This document shows positions 1 through 11,520 of a DNA stretch of 64,000 nucleotides, piece by piece. The DNA is from Anseranas semipalmata (Eukaryota > Chordata > Aves > Anseriformes > Anseranatidae). Position 1 is the stretch's first letter. Each line of letters starts with the position of its first letter. The DNA lies in NCBI GenBank assembly GCA_013399115.1, contig VXAA01003830.1, forward strand, positions 1-64,000. Direction: 5' to 3'. The notes under the pieces were generated by a model that ran no database searches, was not told the DNA's origin, and saw only the letters and a list, made by a program, of their open reading frames with translations. The position numbers and the translations under genes are program-made.

Positions 1-460
1 GGACTTGGGCGAAGTTGGTGGAGGGACAGCCCGCAGGCCACAGCCGCATCCCCAGCGCGGCCCCCGCGAGGTCCCTCTGCCTTTTTCTATCGGTGGCATT
101 GATCGTTAGGGTGCGGAATTTAAAAGGAAAAAAAAAAAAAAAAAGCAAACCTACGAGCCGCTACCCACGCGCGACAGAAGCAGCCACCCGCGGGACAGGA
201 GTGCTGTGCGCGGGGCACGGGAGGTTGCGCGGGGCTGCCTGCGCGCACTGTCCTCTCGCCCCTTTGCCCCCTCTCCCCGTACGGGCGTCGAGGCGCCTGG
301 ACGGACACGTCCCAGATTTTCGGCCGTGTTCCCCGTGGCTGCCTTCCCTTTGACACCAGCCACCGAGTCGGTCGCAAGCTGCCCCAGAGAAAAGCCCTCA
401 CAACTTCTCCGTCTGCACCGAGCCTTTCCGATTCAAACTGCTCCGATTTCTCCCGTGCCA
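1..460. promoter_or_regulatory. CpG island at window edge, probable promoter or first exon
   Basis: This is the only long CpG-rich stretch in the window. CG dinucleotides are frequent, for example in runs such as GCGCGCACTG near 240 and GTACGGGCGTCGAGGCGCC near 279-297, whereas the following tens of kilobases are AT-rich with few CpGs. In birds such islands usually mark promoters. A TATA-like TTTAAAAGG lies at 119-127, directly before a 17-base A-tract (128-144), but its strand and function are unproven. Open frames exist on both strands here, but they are GC-driven and match nothing I recognise. The gene could run leftwards out of the window, or rightwards with a very long first intron. The island is probably cut by the window edge. 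Confidence 0.7.
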
Positions 461-3400
461 CAAATTGCCAGAAGTCTGTATGTTAAAGTAAAAAACTCTC
501 CAAGGAGAAGCAGTACATAAAAGGTTCCTGTGAAAGGGTTTAAAATCCCAAATATAGTAGGCGTTAAAAACTATGTAAACATTTGTTGGGCATTTGGACA
601 CAATTTTTTTCTGCAGTTAGGTGACTTTATATGGCGTGTTTTTTCCTCCCGTACAAGTCATTTTAAACTGATCTCACATTAAAATCCGTGTGTTCTAGTC
701 GCTTGCAACTGGTAACACATTATTCGGATGAGAAGCTGGAAAAGAGCTAAATCATTGCAATGTTAGAGATGAAGTTGCTTCCCCCCAAATGTTTGAAATG
801 ACATAACATTTTCCTTACATTTTCTTTCCCAGATACATAGCTATAAAGCATAAAATCTTCAGAGATACACTCTGACGCAAATGAAAGCCTCCTGTAAACC
901 GTATGGCGTTTTCAGTCCTCTCTCCAAACTTAATCATTCTTCATATATGTTTGGTATAATCTACTGGCAGATTTGTAAAGTAATTGCTCATGTAAATCAC
1001 CCAGCAACACATTTCCACCTTAAGTTCCTTTGTAGGGTTGCCTGATAAAGCGCTTTATGAATAGCAAAGCAATAATTCACATGCAAGAGGTGAGCTTGTC
1101 ATGTTGCGAATGGAAGGTAACAGGGAGTTGCACGCAGAGGCACACGGTGGGATCCCAGAGCCCGGGCGAGGAGCACCGGCGGGTTCTGCGTGGGGCTCCC
1201 TCTGCACTCACCAGCAGGAAGCCACTTTGGAGCAGCGCAGAAGTTTATATACAGAACGTGAAGAAAAGTAGTATCAGAATTTAAAGTTTGCTTTAGTACC
1301 GGGCCATATTCTGTAGCACCTCGCTAATATGCACAGGGCGAACCTTTCCTGACTTCATAAACCTCTACTTTTTCGCAGGCTGGAATTGCCATAGCAGAAC
1401 TGCAGTCAGAGACAAACCACTTTCACGAATTTCAGTGAATGCACAATTCTGACAAGTAAATATTTTTGTCCCATCCACACTGATTCAAACTTGTTCTCTG
1501 CAACTCAGATTCTATTGTTGTTACTATGTCAGACCAGAGCGGCTGTTCACTCGGAGATGCCTTGCCTGTGAAGGGTTAAAATCAGCAGGTATTTTGTCTG
1601 ATGACTTGGCTAAGCATCTTACAAGCAGGGCTTGAGTGGAAAATATTTAAACAAGGGTTATTCCCCTTCGCTTCTCTGCTCTAGTGAGACTTATTAATGT
1701 CTTTTTCTTTTAAAACAGGAAATGATGCCCCCCACACCTTAAATCCTCGCCAGCTCGCATGTGTGACTGCACTGCTCCCAGATTTTATTCACATTATGAC
1801 AGATAAAACACGAAGAAGATTGGTAACCATGAAAGTGCAGGTTTCAACACGTGGAAACCTTGATAATAAACACACCTTTTTTCACCTGTAGAACAATACG
1901 AGATACATATTTTTAAAAGACATAAGCCTCTTGGTGCATATGCTTTTAAAATGAAACCGCAGAAGCCGTTCCTAAGCGGAGATTAGAAAGACAAAATGTG
2001 TCTTCATAATTTCAAGTAGACGACTTTAATGAAATACTCTCAGGAAAAGTATGTTACAGTATCTTTGTAAAAAAATGCTTGCATGATACATTCTGCATTT
2101 CAAGTTAAAATAAAGCAGATCAAGAAGATGTCAATATCAATCTGTTTATATTCACCACAACAGAACTGTAGAGAACTTAATAAAGGCAAAAATATTTTCA
2201 TAAACTTTTTCAGGCAAATTATTTATTTATGAAATAATTTATAAAGAAAATTTTTACCTCATGGCTTAGATACATCGCATATGCTTGTGATTGACACAAT
2301 ATGTTCAGGCTCAAAGGCCTGTATAGCCTTTTTTTTTTTTTTNGCAGGAATATTTCAAAACAACCAACTAATTCATGAAGTCATACAGTAATTGTTTGAC
2401 AGTTGTTTCTAATATAGAAAAATAAGTTATGTATATTGTTTTCATTCAAATATTTGTTGATTTGTTGTTAGAATCCTTTGACGTTGACATGCCACAAATT
2501 GCATTAGGAGAAATACTGAAGATTTATTTTCATTTATTATCTTCTGCTGTCAAACATTTGCAAAACCACTTAAAGCAAGTTTTATTTCGCTTTATTTAAA
2601 ACTTATATTCTGCATGATAGTAGGTGGTTGCTGAAATAACAAGTCCGGCTTTCTGTGCTAGATAAGAACTGAGGAAAGGAAGGCAGAGCAGCAAAGCAAG
2701 AAGATACAGAGAAAGTGCTGCTTTCACAGCAAGGCATGGACAAAGTAACTTCTAAGTAATCCTCCATTTTTTTTTACACTCAAGCACATTCTCCATTGAG
2801 GGAGAATACAGAGGCCAGTCACAGTTGCTTCTTGAAGGAAAACAGTATAACAGTCATTGTTTATCAAGATGACATAACATGCCATTTATGCCTTTATTGT
2901 TTAATGCAGTTTCTCTTTTCTTGTAGTTTACTCAGCGTAGATACAAAGAGGGATTAACAGTTAAGCATAAGCATACTTGTTTTACAATTTCAGCCTTTTA
3001 GTGCATAACTTACTTACTTAAAGTACTAGAGCCTATAATCACAATGATTTTACCTGATGGAACATGCATTTCAGAAATATAATCCAACTGTTTACCCTAA
3101 CACGTCATAAATTGCAATTCTTTACAAAAACCTCAGAGATTGACATCCATTGCTCTTAAATGCCTGCTGCTTTAGCACACATCATCAAGAAAGTATTTCT
3201 GTATTATTCTCCCTCCAGTTGGTAGTATATCACATGAATTCTAAAGACCATTTTCTTTTACTGTCTTCAATAATGAGCATTTTGAGGAGCATTTGGTTAT
3301 GTGTCTGAGGCACTCCAGCGTGAGTTTCTTGGGAATATAAACACGGCAACTTACAGGATTTCTGCAGACCCACTTCTTTTCCTTGCACAACTTTTGTCAC

Positions 3401-4405
3401 ATGAAATCATCAGGAAACTTTTGTTCCCTTTCTTACACACTGCACAGAGTCAAGTTTCCAAACTTCAAGTTGTGCGCCAAAGGCAAAAAAAAAAAACTAC
3501 CACTGATTTTAAAAGAAACGGGACTGGAGACCCTAATGATGTGGTTGAAACATCTCTGAAAAGAGATTATGCGTTGTGATAGACAGGGCAGTGCTGAGAA
3601 CAGCCAATGAAACAGCATGCAACAGAAGAGCTAATACCATGGCATGATCCCAGATTCAGCAGATGTTTTCTAGGGGGATTGGATATCTGGTAATGGGAAA
3701 TGGAACCTTTCTCTTCTCTGTCACCGTTTTTAACACAGGCCAGTAGTGATGGAAAGTCAATAATATCTGATGCTGTTTTGGTAGCTTTCTCCACTGCGTG
3801 GTAGGAAAATGTCCTCCTGGCTGGGCCACCCCAGGGCTGGCCGGGACTCCCCAGCGCCCCGGTGGCACTGCTGGCACAAGGGCCTTGCAGGGAAATGCCT
3901 GGGAACCCTCTTCCCTGCGAGCAGTCTCCTGGGGAGGGACGAGGAACACCGGCTGGGCATGGGCTGCTCCTGCTAATGGCGTGTCTGCAGATAGTTAAAT
4001 AACTCTGGCAGCCGCAAAAGATAATTTATCACTTTACACTATCGTAAAATCTACTAGAAAATTAAAAATGCTAAAACACCAGACTCCTTGAAATCATTTA
4101 CATGCAGGAATCCACATAATTGTGTAGATTTTGATCTTAAAAATGCTATATAAAAGGCATTCATCCAAAGCTCTGAAAAACCTCGCAAGCACATACACAT
4201 ACATATGGAGTAAGATATAATGAGTCTTTCCCAACAAATATCAATAAAAGAGGTGGCAGCCTTTCTTCCCACATTCCAACCGCAAGTTCAGCAAATCAAA
4301 ACAACCTGAGCCCCCTGTCCTGTCATCACCCCCAACCAGACAGAGCCACTACCTCTCACTGCCTCAGTTCCATGCTCCGCTTCCCTCCAGCACTTCTGGG
4401 AAGGC
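461..4405. other. AT-rich non-coding DNA, two small GC patches
   Basis: No gene, RNA gene or recognisable transposon is seen. A short CpG-containing patch lies at about 1100-1205 and a GC-rich patch of about 190 bases at 3790-3980. A T-run ending in an N lies at 2331-2343. The short open frames here have no domain or splice context. Being next to the CpG island, this stretch is either upstream flank or the start of a first intron. Confidence 0.6.
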
Positions 4406-4440
4406 TAATCTGGATCAAGTGCATTGAAGTCAATGGAAAA
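4406..4440. repeat. Possible fragment of dispersed sauropsid repeat (ATTGAAGTCAAT motif)
   Basis: The segment contains GCATTGAAGTCAATGG at 4421-4436. This near-palindromic motif recurs at 25061-25073 in this window, and from memory it is the core of a widespread old reptile/bird repeat. The preceding TGGATCAAGTG also fits that memory. The match is short, so this is only a tentative call. Confidence 0.35.
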
Positions 4441-5329
4441 AAGAAAAAAAGCTATAAATGAGTTTAGGAATCTTTACATTAGGTCCTACATGCAAATGTT
4501 TTTCTTTCTTATTCCTAAGGCTTGTTGCTATGAAATTGCAGTGTTCTGGATTTAATATTAAATCTCACTACAATATCTTCTAATACAAAGCAACAATTCC
4601 ATACGATCAAGGTGTTTGGCTCAAAAGGAGTTTTCTTTCATTTGATTTCCTGTAAATAGCTTTTTCTTTTCCATTTATGATTTTTTATTGTGTTCAAATT
4701 TTTATTTTAATGTGACAGACTACAAGCAACATGTTTTTATTGCGGAAAAGATTTATTTACATAGCTGCTGATGTGAGGTCTCAGATTAAGTTTAGGAAAA
4801 GAAAATATCTTTCAAACGCGTATATTTCATTTTGCAAAAAAAAGTGCATTTTCTATTCCAATATGAACATTAAATGCCTACCCACAATATGACCAAGGAG
4901 GTGCAACAGACTCTATTGAGAATCTCAGACACCCAATGCCTCGGTCAAATTACCAAGATGCTGTCATTATTTCCAATTAAAAGTTGGGGGTGGGGGGTAC
5001 GTGCAAAGTCAGACAACAAAGGTAAACAAAGGTAAATGGGAATGTAACACGTGGTCTTTGGTGGTCTCTACCAGCCTCCTGTGAACCACTTTAAAACACA
5101 CACACAGGGACACACAAGTAACTACTTTCATCCAAACGAACACCTCTAACTTTCAAGGTGTTGAATGCTTTGTGTAAGGAAGAGCTTAACCTTAATCCGG
5201 CCTTACGCTCTGTATCATGAATCAGTCCGCCCTGCAAAGAGGTCATCTGATGGACCACTGCATGCCAGGTGTGGACACTGACAGGCAGAAATTTGCCTTG
5301 CCTGAACTTGGGCCAGGGGGATTTTTGGA
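4441..5329. other. AT-rich non-coding DNA
   Basis: Nothing beyond short homopolymers, a G-rich run near 4985-4998 and a short CA-repeat at about 5096-5106 is seen. No coding or RNA gene signal. Confidence 0.6.
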
Positions 5330-5444
5330 GCAAAGGGAAGAAAGGTCAGGAAGAAAGGAAGGAAGGAAGAAAAGAAGAAAGGAAGAAAGGAAGAAAGGAA
5401 GAAAGGAAGAAAGGAGGAAAGGAAGAAAGGAAGAAAGGAAGAAG
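5330..5444 (+). repeat. Polypurine microsatellite, (GGAAGAAA)n type
   Basis: More than 100 bases on the plus strand are almost purely purine and made of GGAAGAAA/GAAAGGAA units with small variants. Because the unit mixes GAAA and GGAA, open frames pass through it on both strands (Lys/Arg/Glu-rich on plus, Ser/Phe/Leu-rich on minus). These are artefacts of the repeat. Mirror symmetry within the tract makes triplex (H-DNA) formation possible. Confidence 0.95.
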
Positions 5445-7120
5445 TCTCTGTGTCTGGAGACTTCATAGTGCTCCAGTAGTCTCATGACTGCTATAACTTG
5501 CTCGTTATCTGAGACAACTCAACAGAGCTTTCTAACCTGAGTGAGAAGCACGCTCTGACCCGCTTTCTGTCTGGCCTCTGCATAAGAATAAATTCACATC
5601 CACAAATCTGAAATTTAAATACGATACCTCTTTTAATGCTTAGTCTTTGGAAACAGGTAACCTAACAAGAATGCTGCCTTGGTTAACTCTAAGGCCTGTT
5701 GACACCAAGATGAAAATAAACCACGTCCTTTAGTTGTGAAATGGCAGTGCCACTGTCTTTGTTGCAATACATGAAACAAGTGTAGGCATCCCTTAAATTT
5801 ATTCAAGACCTTAATTTTTCTCAGTGGTTATCAGTCTTGAAAGAGGCTTTCTTTGGAGATAGTCATACCTTTTGGGAAGAGCACATCAACCTACAAAAGT
5901 GGCAGCAGCCTTAGGTGACTTGGTTCTGCTCTCAGAAAATCTGGGAAATCTCATTTCTGCTCATACCTCTCACTCTTCATGACCTGAATCGCATGCCCAT
6001 ACACAGTTTTACAGAGCACAGCATGAATCAGGCAAAAATAATGCTGATGGATCAGCGTTCCTTTACTCTTGGGATCTTGATGTGGTGAAGTGCAGATCAT
6101 GACCCAGAAAACATGTGTGTCCTTGTCTACTTCAATGCCTGGACAAACTGATCCCACATAGGGCAAAAATGCTCTTTACTATTTAATTTTTTTTTCCTCC
6201 TTCCTGATTCTACTGCTTTTAGTCCCTTTCATTGCTCACATAAAACAGACAGTTACCTTATGACATACTAAAATATTTATGCATTACACTCTTATTTAAC
6301 AACAGCCAGAAATGCCCTTAATGGGCTGGTGAAAAACCTGGATAGGTTTTTCTTCTAGGCAATTCTTCTGTATATATATATATTTTTTTCCAGGGGGAGT
6401 CTGCATGAATAGAATGAAAAACAAACAAGCAAAAAAACTAAAACCAACTCAAACCAAGTAACTTATCCCTGTCAAATCCCTTCCCCCTCACTTTTTAGCA
6501 TTGCAAAACAGACACTGATATTATTGACATTAATATACACATTGAACTGAGGATCATTAGCTATTTTTAAATAAAGGAAATAAAGCTACGTACTACATTA
6601 TGACTAATATATGAAAGAGTCACTCATACAGTGGCTTGTAAATAGAACATTTGTGATTAATAGCTTTATATTTATGGAAAGAGGCATCTTTTTGAATGAC
6701 TGGTGTGTATGATATGGGTAGAAAATAATCTGGACTATTTAGGAATCAAAGTGGTAAAAGGAAATAAAAATAATTTGAAAGATGTATCTAAGGAAGGGCT
6801 CAGTGACCTTCATGAGCCCTTAGTCACAGAAGCCAGAGTGCCTTGCATATAGGAAGCACCCCTAGAGGTAATTGTACTGGTGCCCTATTTCTCCTTGTCA
6901 GAGGCTAGAGGCAGCCCAACAAGCGAGCAAGAGATGCAGTGAGCGAGCTGCACACTGTGATGCAAATTCAGATCAGCAAGTACAGTGCACTGAGAAATGT
7001 ACTCCTATTTCTTGATGAATGCAGGTAACACAACACACAGAACAAATCCAGACCAGTGATGGGGTGTGCATTGTCAAGAGCAGGAATGAAAAAAGAGAGA
7101 GTAATAGCCTGGGAAGTCAA
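5445..7120. other. AT-rich non-coding DNA
   Basis: No gene or clear transposon is visible. A short TA-repeat lies near 6371-6382 and several short A/T tracts are present. Confidence 0.6.
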
Positions 7121-7125
7121 GGGAA

Positions 7126-7166
7126 AACAAACAAACAAACAAACAAACAAACAAACAAACAAAAAA
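7126..7166 (+). repeat. (CAAA)n microsatellite
   Basis: About ten copies of the tetranucleotide CAAA/AAAC stand in a row and end in an A-run. Two short open frames with Thr-Asn-Lys-Gln repeats cross it and are products of the repeat. Confidence 0.95.
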
Positions 7167-8430
7167 CCCACATTTTTTGGAATTTCTCATATCACTTTTT
7201 TTTACTTGACTTTTTCAGGCCTAGGTGAGGGTGAGAATCAAAAGATGGGGCCCAAGTATGAAAATGGAAGAGACTGGCTGAAACAAGCTCAGAAGGGTAG
7301 CTATTGGGGCTGCTAATTATGACGAGCAGCCCAGTAAGGCTGTCAGGCAGAGAAAAGTAGACAGAAGGATGCATCAGACAGATAAAACAGCACCTCTCCT
7401 ATGACAAGCTCCAAGTACCATTCGGACTCTTAAAGAGATGTATTTTAACATAATCTGTGTAAAGGAGTAAGTCCTTTTTCCCTGCCTCCACAATGCCATT
7501 ACTGGAGATGTGCAAGCTTTAGAAGAAAAAAAAGGCTACTTGGGAAGGGCTCATGCATAGCAAATTTGTTTTACCCCTTCCCCATCAACTCTGTAATTAC
7601 AACCATTCAGACAAAGCTGGTTTTCCCAGTAGGACTGGCTGAAAACACAGTTCATTTACATGGCCTAATTGGGCTTTTTTGGCCAAGGTTGTTCTATACA
7701 CTGACACTAGGACGAGGTACTTAACATTGAAAAATACATTATTGTGGTATTCAAGTTAAGGATTTCATTGCTTTGAAGTTAGGAAATTCAGAATGAAGGT
7801 GTCTCCTTTAACATTAGTGCTTCTGTAGTATGTATATGCATAAGAATAATATTGGTAATTATATTGGCCCCAAACAGTTAAGAGTCTGTGAAGTAAATAG
7901 GCAGTCATTTTAGTTTCTTCTTTCTCTATGAAAGAAATAAAATAGAATTTGGATATTTATGTAGATGCATCTGCTGTTACATGAAATGTTGGATATATAG
8001 TCTTGTGGCCTTCAGATATTAGTTCAGTGAACAGATCAGCTGATTTGTGAAGACCATTTGACTACAGAATAAATTTTTGAAAAAAAAAATCAGCTTCTTT
8101 TGTATTCTACTATTTGCATTATGTAAGAGTTGGTTATTTTATCTTTTATTATTTCATTTGTAACTATCTTGCCTCACTCAGCAAAACACACAGTTCATGA
8201 ATATGTATGTTATAACCTTTCCTAAGCCAAGTGCACAGGTTTAGTTTCAGGGCCTTCCATACTGTACATGTCCTCTACAATCAAAGAAGTTTTGCACAGT
8301 CATCAGTGCAAACTCAAGCCATGTCTAGAAAGAAAATTTACATAAATATTTCACCAGGCCTTAGTGTAGACAAGGTTCCTGCAGCTGAACCTGTTTTTCA
8401 GCATGTTTAATTGCCACAGTAATTAGAACA
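7167..8430. other. AT-rich non-coding DNA, possible conserved element at 7560-7720
   Basis: No gene seen. The stretch 7560-7720 is less homopolymeric than its surroundings and holds TAATTACA, GGCCTAATTGGG and TTTGGCCAAGG. Such composition is common in vertebrate conserved non-coding elements, but this cannot be shown without an alignment. Confidence 0.5.
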
Positions 8431-8432
8431 TG

Positions 8433-8520
8433 AGGGCTCAAATCCACAAAGATATTTGGGTGCCTAATTCTCATTAAATTCGATTGAGAGATGGCACTTA
8501 CAGCCCTTTATGGATGTAGA
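8433..8520. repeat. Degenerate foldback (inverted-repeat) element, sauropsid type
   Basis: The left arm (8434-8474, with ATCCACAAAGATATTTGGG then TGCCTAATTCTCAT) is an imperfect reverse complement of the right arm (8482-8519, with GAGAGATGGCACTTACAG then CCCTTTATGGATGT). ATCCACAAAG pairs with CTTTATGGAT, and GGTGCC pairs with GGCACT. From memory this hairpin unit, with its arms ending in ATCCACAAAGG, is a common short dispersed repeat in turtles, crocodilians and birds, probably a non-autonomous DNA-transposon-like element. The family name is uncertain. Confidence 0.6.
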
Positions 8521-9514
8521 AGACACAGAAACCTCAAGAATCTTATCTGTTGTAAAACTCCCAGACAAATACTGCTATCAGCTTCTTCAGAGCAACAGGA
8601 ATTTTATTTTAGTTCCTGATGAAGGTACATCTTAAGTACAGGAAATGATATGATAACAATGGAGGCTACATTTGTTTCTCACCTCATTTCCAGCCATCCA
8701 GCCCATTCAAACTGCAGGAAGCTGCCAGATCATGGGGTAGGAAACTCAAAAAGAAAAACAAGATGTTCTCTGGTGACCATCAGGAATTAAGCTGGCAGGT
8801 TTTGCTCTTTTGTGGTATGATATAAAAGCTAATTATTAGCGGGATGACCGTGGCTCCACACCCCTACGTAATCTCCAGATGTAAACTGAAATCATGATCA
8901 CACCTCCAGACACGAGCCCCCAAGACTGAATTTTCTGGACCCTCATGTGACTTGTCCACATATGGGCTGAAGTCCAAAGGCCGGACCTGCCATGCTCTAC
9001 TCCTCCCAGCCGCACATCCCTACCCCTTTGCTTGTGCTGTACCAAAAATCATGCAACTGACTGTAAGCCAGAAAAGGGAACTGGTCCAGTTGAAAATGTC
9101 TCTCTCTTTTTTTTTTTTTAATCTATTTTCTTAATTGACAGTTCAAAAATACATTATCTGGGGCAGGGAGAAGAGTGGGACTTACTTTTTTGATAGGAGT
9201 TGTTTTAAAATTGTCATGAAACAACCGCTGACCTTTGGAGGTCTGTCTCCAGAGCCACCTGACTACCATCAACTGCCCTGTGAAGGAGTTTCTCTCTCCC
9301 CTCATCCTTAACTGCTGAAGAAGCCCAGCCTCTTAAACAGCTGGGGATGTTTCTTATATGATATGAATACACATCCAGAGTTACATGATTAATCGCAATC
9401 TCCCCACCTTTCTGCTTTGAAATGTCAGTCTTAGCTTTGCCTCCGTTTGCTGTGTAACTGTAGTGATGCTTGCTAAATAAATGTTAAAAATAAGGAAGGT
9501 ATATTTCACAAAGA
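8521..9514. other. AT-rich non-coding DNA
   Basis: No gene or clear repeat is seen, apart from a T-run at 9108-9119. Short open frames here are not supported. Confidence 0.6.
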
Positions 9515-10065
9515 TAGAGCTTAAAACCAGAAGGAACCATTACAAGCTCTGGTTTGCCCTCCTGCATAATTCTGGCCACAGTATGCTCAATACTCACTGT
9601 GCCAAGGCTATAACTGCAGTGTGGAGATAGTATATCTGTCTGAAGATGTCTGTCTTGATTTAAAGACTTCCAATGATGAAGGATTCACTGCACTCCTAGG
9701 TAAGTTGTTCCAGCATTTAATTACCATCACTCTTAAAATTGTCCCTAACCTGATTTAGTATAACTTCAGCTTTCATTTTATTTTATTTTATTTTATTTTA
9801 TTTTATTTTATTTTATTTTATTTTATTTTATTTTATTTTATTTTATTNTATTTTATTTTATTTCCTAGATGTGTTTTAGCCAAATAAGACCCTATGCTCT
9901 ATATATGGACTTGTAGACCATAGTCTCATTGCCTATTACCCTTCTTTCCCATAAAGCAAGGAGATGAAGTTTCCTTCATTGCTCATCCTGGATAATTTCA
10001 GTTACTTTTTTCTGAGTCTTTCATCATTCATCTAAATACTTTTTGAAGTAGAGGCACTACAGCTG
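9515..10065 (-). mobile_element. Ancient CR1-like LINE 3' fragment (antisense), split by a microsatellite
   Basis: The plus strand reads as the reverse complement of a CR1 3' end of the old reptile type. Diagnostic phrases are CCAGAAGGAACCATTA at 9528-9543, the CCTCCTGCATAA stretch near 9560, CTTGATTTAAAGACTTC at 9654-9670, and AAGTTGTTCCAGCATTTAAT then ACCATCACTCTTAAAATTGT at 9703-9742. The match continues weakly after the (TTTTA)n tract at 9775-9863, with ACCCTATGCTCTAT and a text resembling the consensus 'aggcactacagctgg'. The element is highly diverged and has no intact reading frame. Identification rests on recall of the family. Confidence 0.7.
9775..9863. repeat. (TTTTA)n pentanucleotide microsatellite
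   Basis: About 18 near-perfect copies of the 5-base unit TTTTA stand in tandem, with one undetermined base at 9848. The tract lies inside the old CR1 relic. The N suggests the true length may differ from the assembled length. Confidence 0.97.
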
Positions 10066-10930
10066 GTCAAAGGTTAGAGTTATTCTGTTAGCTTTCAAAC
10101 TTTAGGGCTTATCTTTACTTCAAAGTATATGACATTCACATATCACTAATATAAATATAAAATATCTGTCTAAGCATGTGCCCAATGATTTTTTTTTTTT
10201 AATTTAGACAAACTTGTAGATCAACAATTAGGGTTTCAAAGTCACCTCTTGCTATTTGTAGAAAACTGATTTGTGCTCTTTTCTTTCTTTTTTTTCTTTT
10301 CTTTAAGAAATACAAAGCTTTCTGTGTTTTTTTTTTCTTTGATTTATGTGTTGAAATTGGAAGAAAATCTTTCATGACTTTGAAAGCTACTGAAATAAGC
10401 ACAGCATACTTCATCCTCAGACTTCTCATGGCAAAAGTCACTCTAGTCTAATTTACTAGAGTTCCTCAAAAATAAAGGATTTCCTTTCTAATGGAAAGAA
10501 ATAATCAGTCATTAGTAGTAGTTTCTGTCATAAGCCTGAGCAGCAATGTCACTAAATAGTACAGAGTCACATATTTTACTGGCTATTATTACTTGGGTTT
10601 TAACAAGAAGATCGTAGGTAGGATTCTGCCTGCTGAGACACCAAGTTATAATCTTTCAGATGAAGCCAAGCTAATAACAATTCCCAGAGCAAGACAAATC
10701 TGCAGACACTAACTAGGTTAGTGGCTATTACACTCAGCATTTAATCTTGGACATGATAGAGAGGCAGGTGGGAGTGGGACTGGGGGGAAGATTTGAACAG
10801 TGAAAGAAACTGTTCCTCTAAGATAATAACAAACTTCTTACAGCATCTTGAACATCCTCGTTATTACTCAAGCCAAAGGGAGTTGAAGTAATTTATCCCT
10901 TTGAAGGAGCAAAAGGCAAGGTTCGCACAG
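10066..10930. other. AT-rich non-coding DNA
   Basis: Contains pyrimidine/T-rich tracts at about 10188-10201 and 10278-10336. No gene seen. Confidence 0.6.
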
Positions 10931-11520
10931 CTTGTCTCACGAGAGCTTCTAAGCTCAAGCATGCACACAGTGGAAAATCTAAACGAGGAATGGGAAGGCA
11001 GGCTGGGCAACCTTTTGCTGCAGCGAGGGGAGGTCTGCAGCTGCCTTTGGCACTAGCAGGGCACTACGTGCTGCAGTGTGTGGCAGTGCCTGTTCGGTGG
11101 AGGCCAAACTTGCTCTTCTTATACGTGAACATGAGGTGCTTCACAGACCGGCTGCCAGTTTGTGCACCGGTGTCAGCAGATCGCCACATCTTCCTGTGCT
11201 GATTGCCAGCGTTTGGAGTGCGCCCACGCTGCTGGAGATCCAGCACAGGCAACCTAAGTGTCAGGAGGACAGCCTCCCAGCCGTTCACACAGCTCACAGA
11301 CCAGCACCTTGTAGGCTTCCAGCTTCTGACTGCCAACAGAGATGTGCCACAGCATGAAACTTCAGCTGTGGGTGGCACAAAAACCACAAGCACGTCACTG
11401 TGCCACCAGCTCTCATTCCAGGCCTCCGCCATCTGTACAGAAGTTGTTAGCAAATCAGTCTTGGACCTATGCTCACATCAAGAGGCTTGGGCGGTGCAGA
11501 CTGATGTATGTTTCTGGTTC
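10930..11520. other. Isolated GC-richer, CpG-containing island of unknown nature
   Basis: This stretch is clearly richer in G+C and in CpG than the surrounding tens of kilobases, with CpGs such as GTGCGCCCACGCTG near 11219-11232 and CACCGGTG near 11166-11173. Open frames of about 90-130 codons overlap on both strands, which is expected when stop codons are diluted by GC. None resembles a known protein. It could be an exon with UTR, a repeat remnant such as an LTR, a retropseudogene, or an orphan CpG island. No poly-A tail, terminal repeats or clean splice sites were found. Confidence 0.5.

Noticed and set aside
5215..5487. Open frames on both strands across the purine repeat
   Set aside because: They are translations of GGAAGAAA units.
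7019..7316. Open frames with Thr-Asn-Lys-Gln repeats
   Set aside because: They are translations of (CAAA)n.
11064..11453. 129-codon minus-strand open frame
   Set aside because: Several frames on both strands are open in the same GC-richer island. There is no recognisable protein and no splice or poly-A context.
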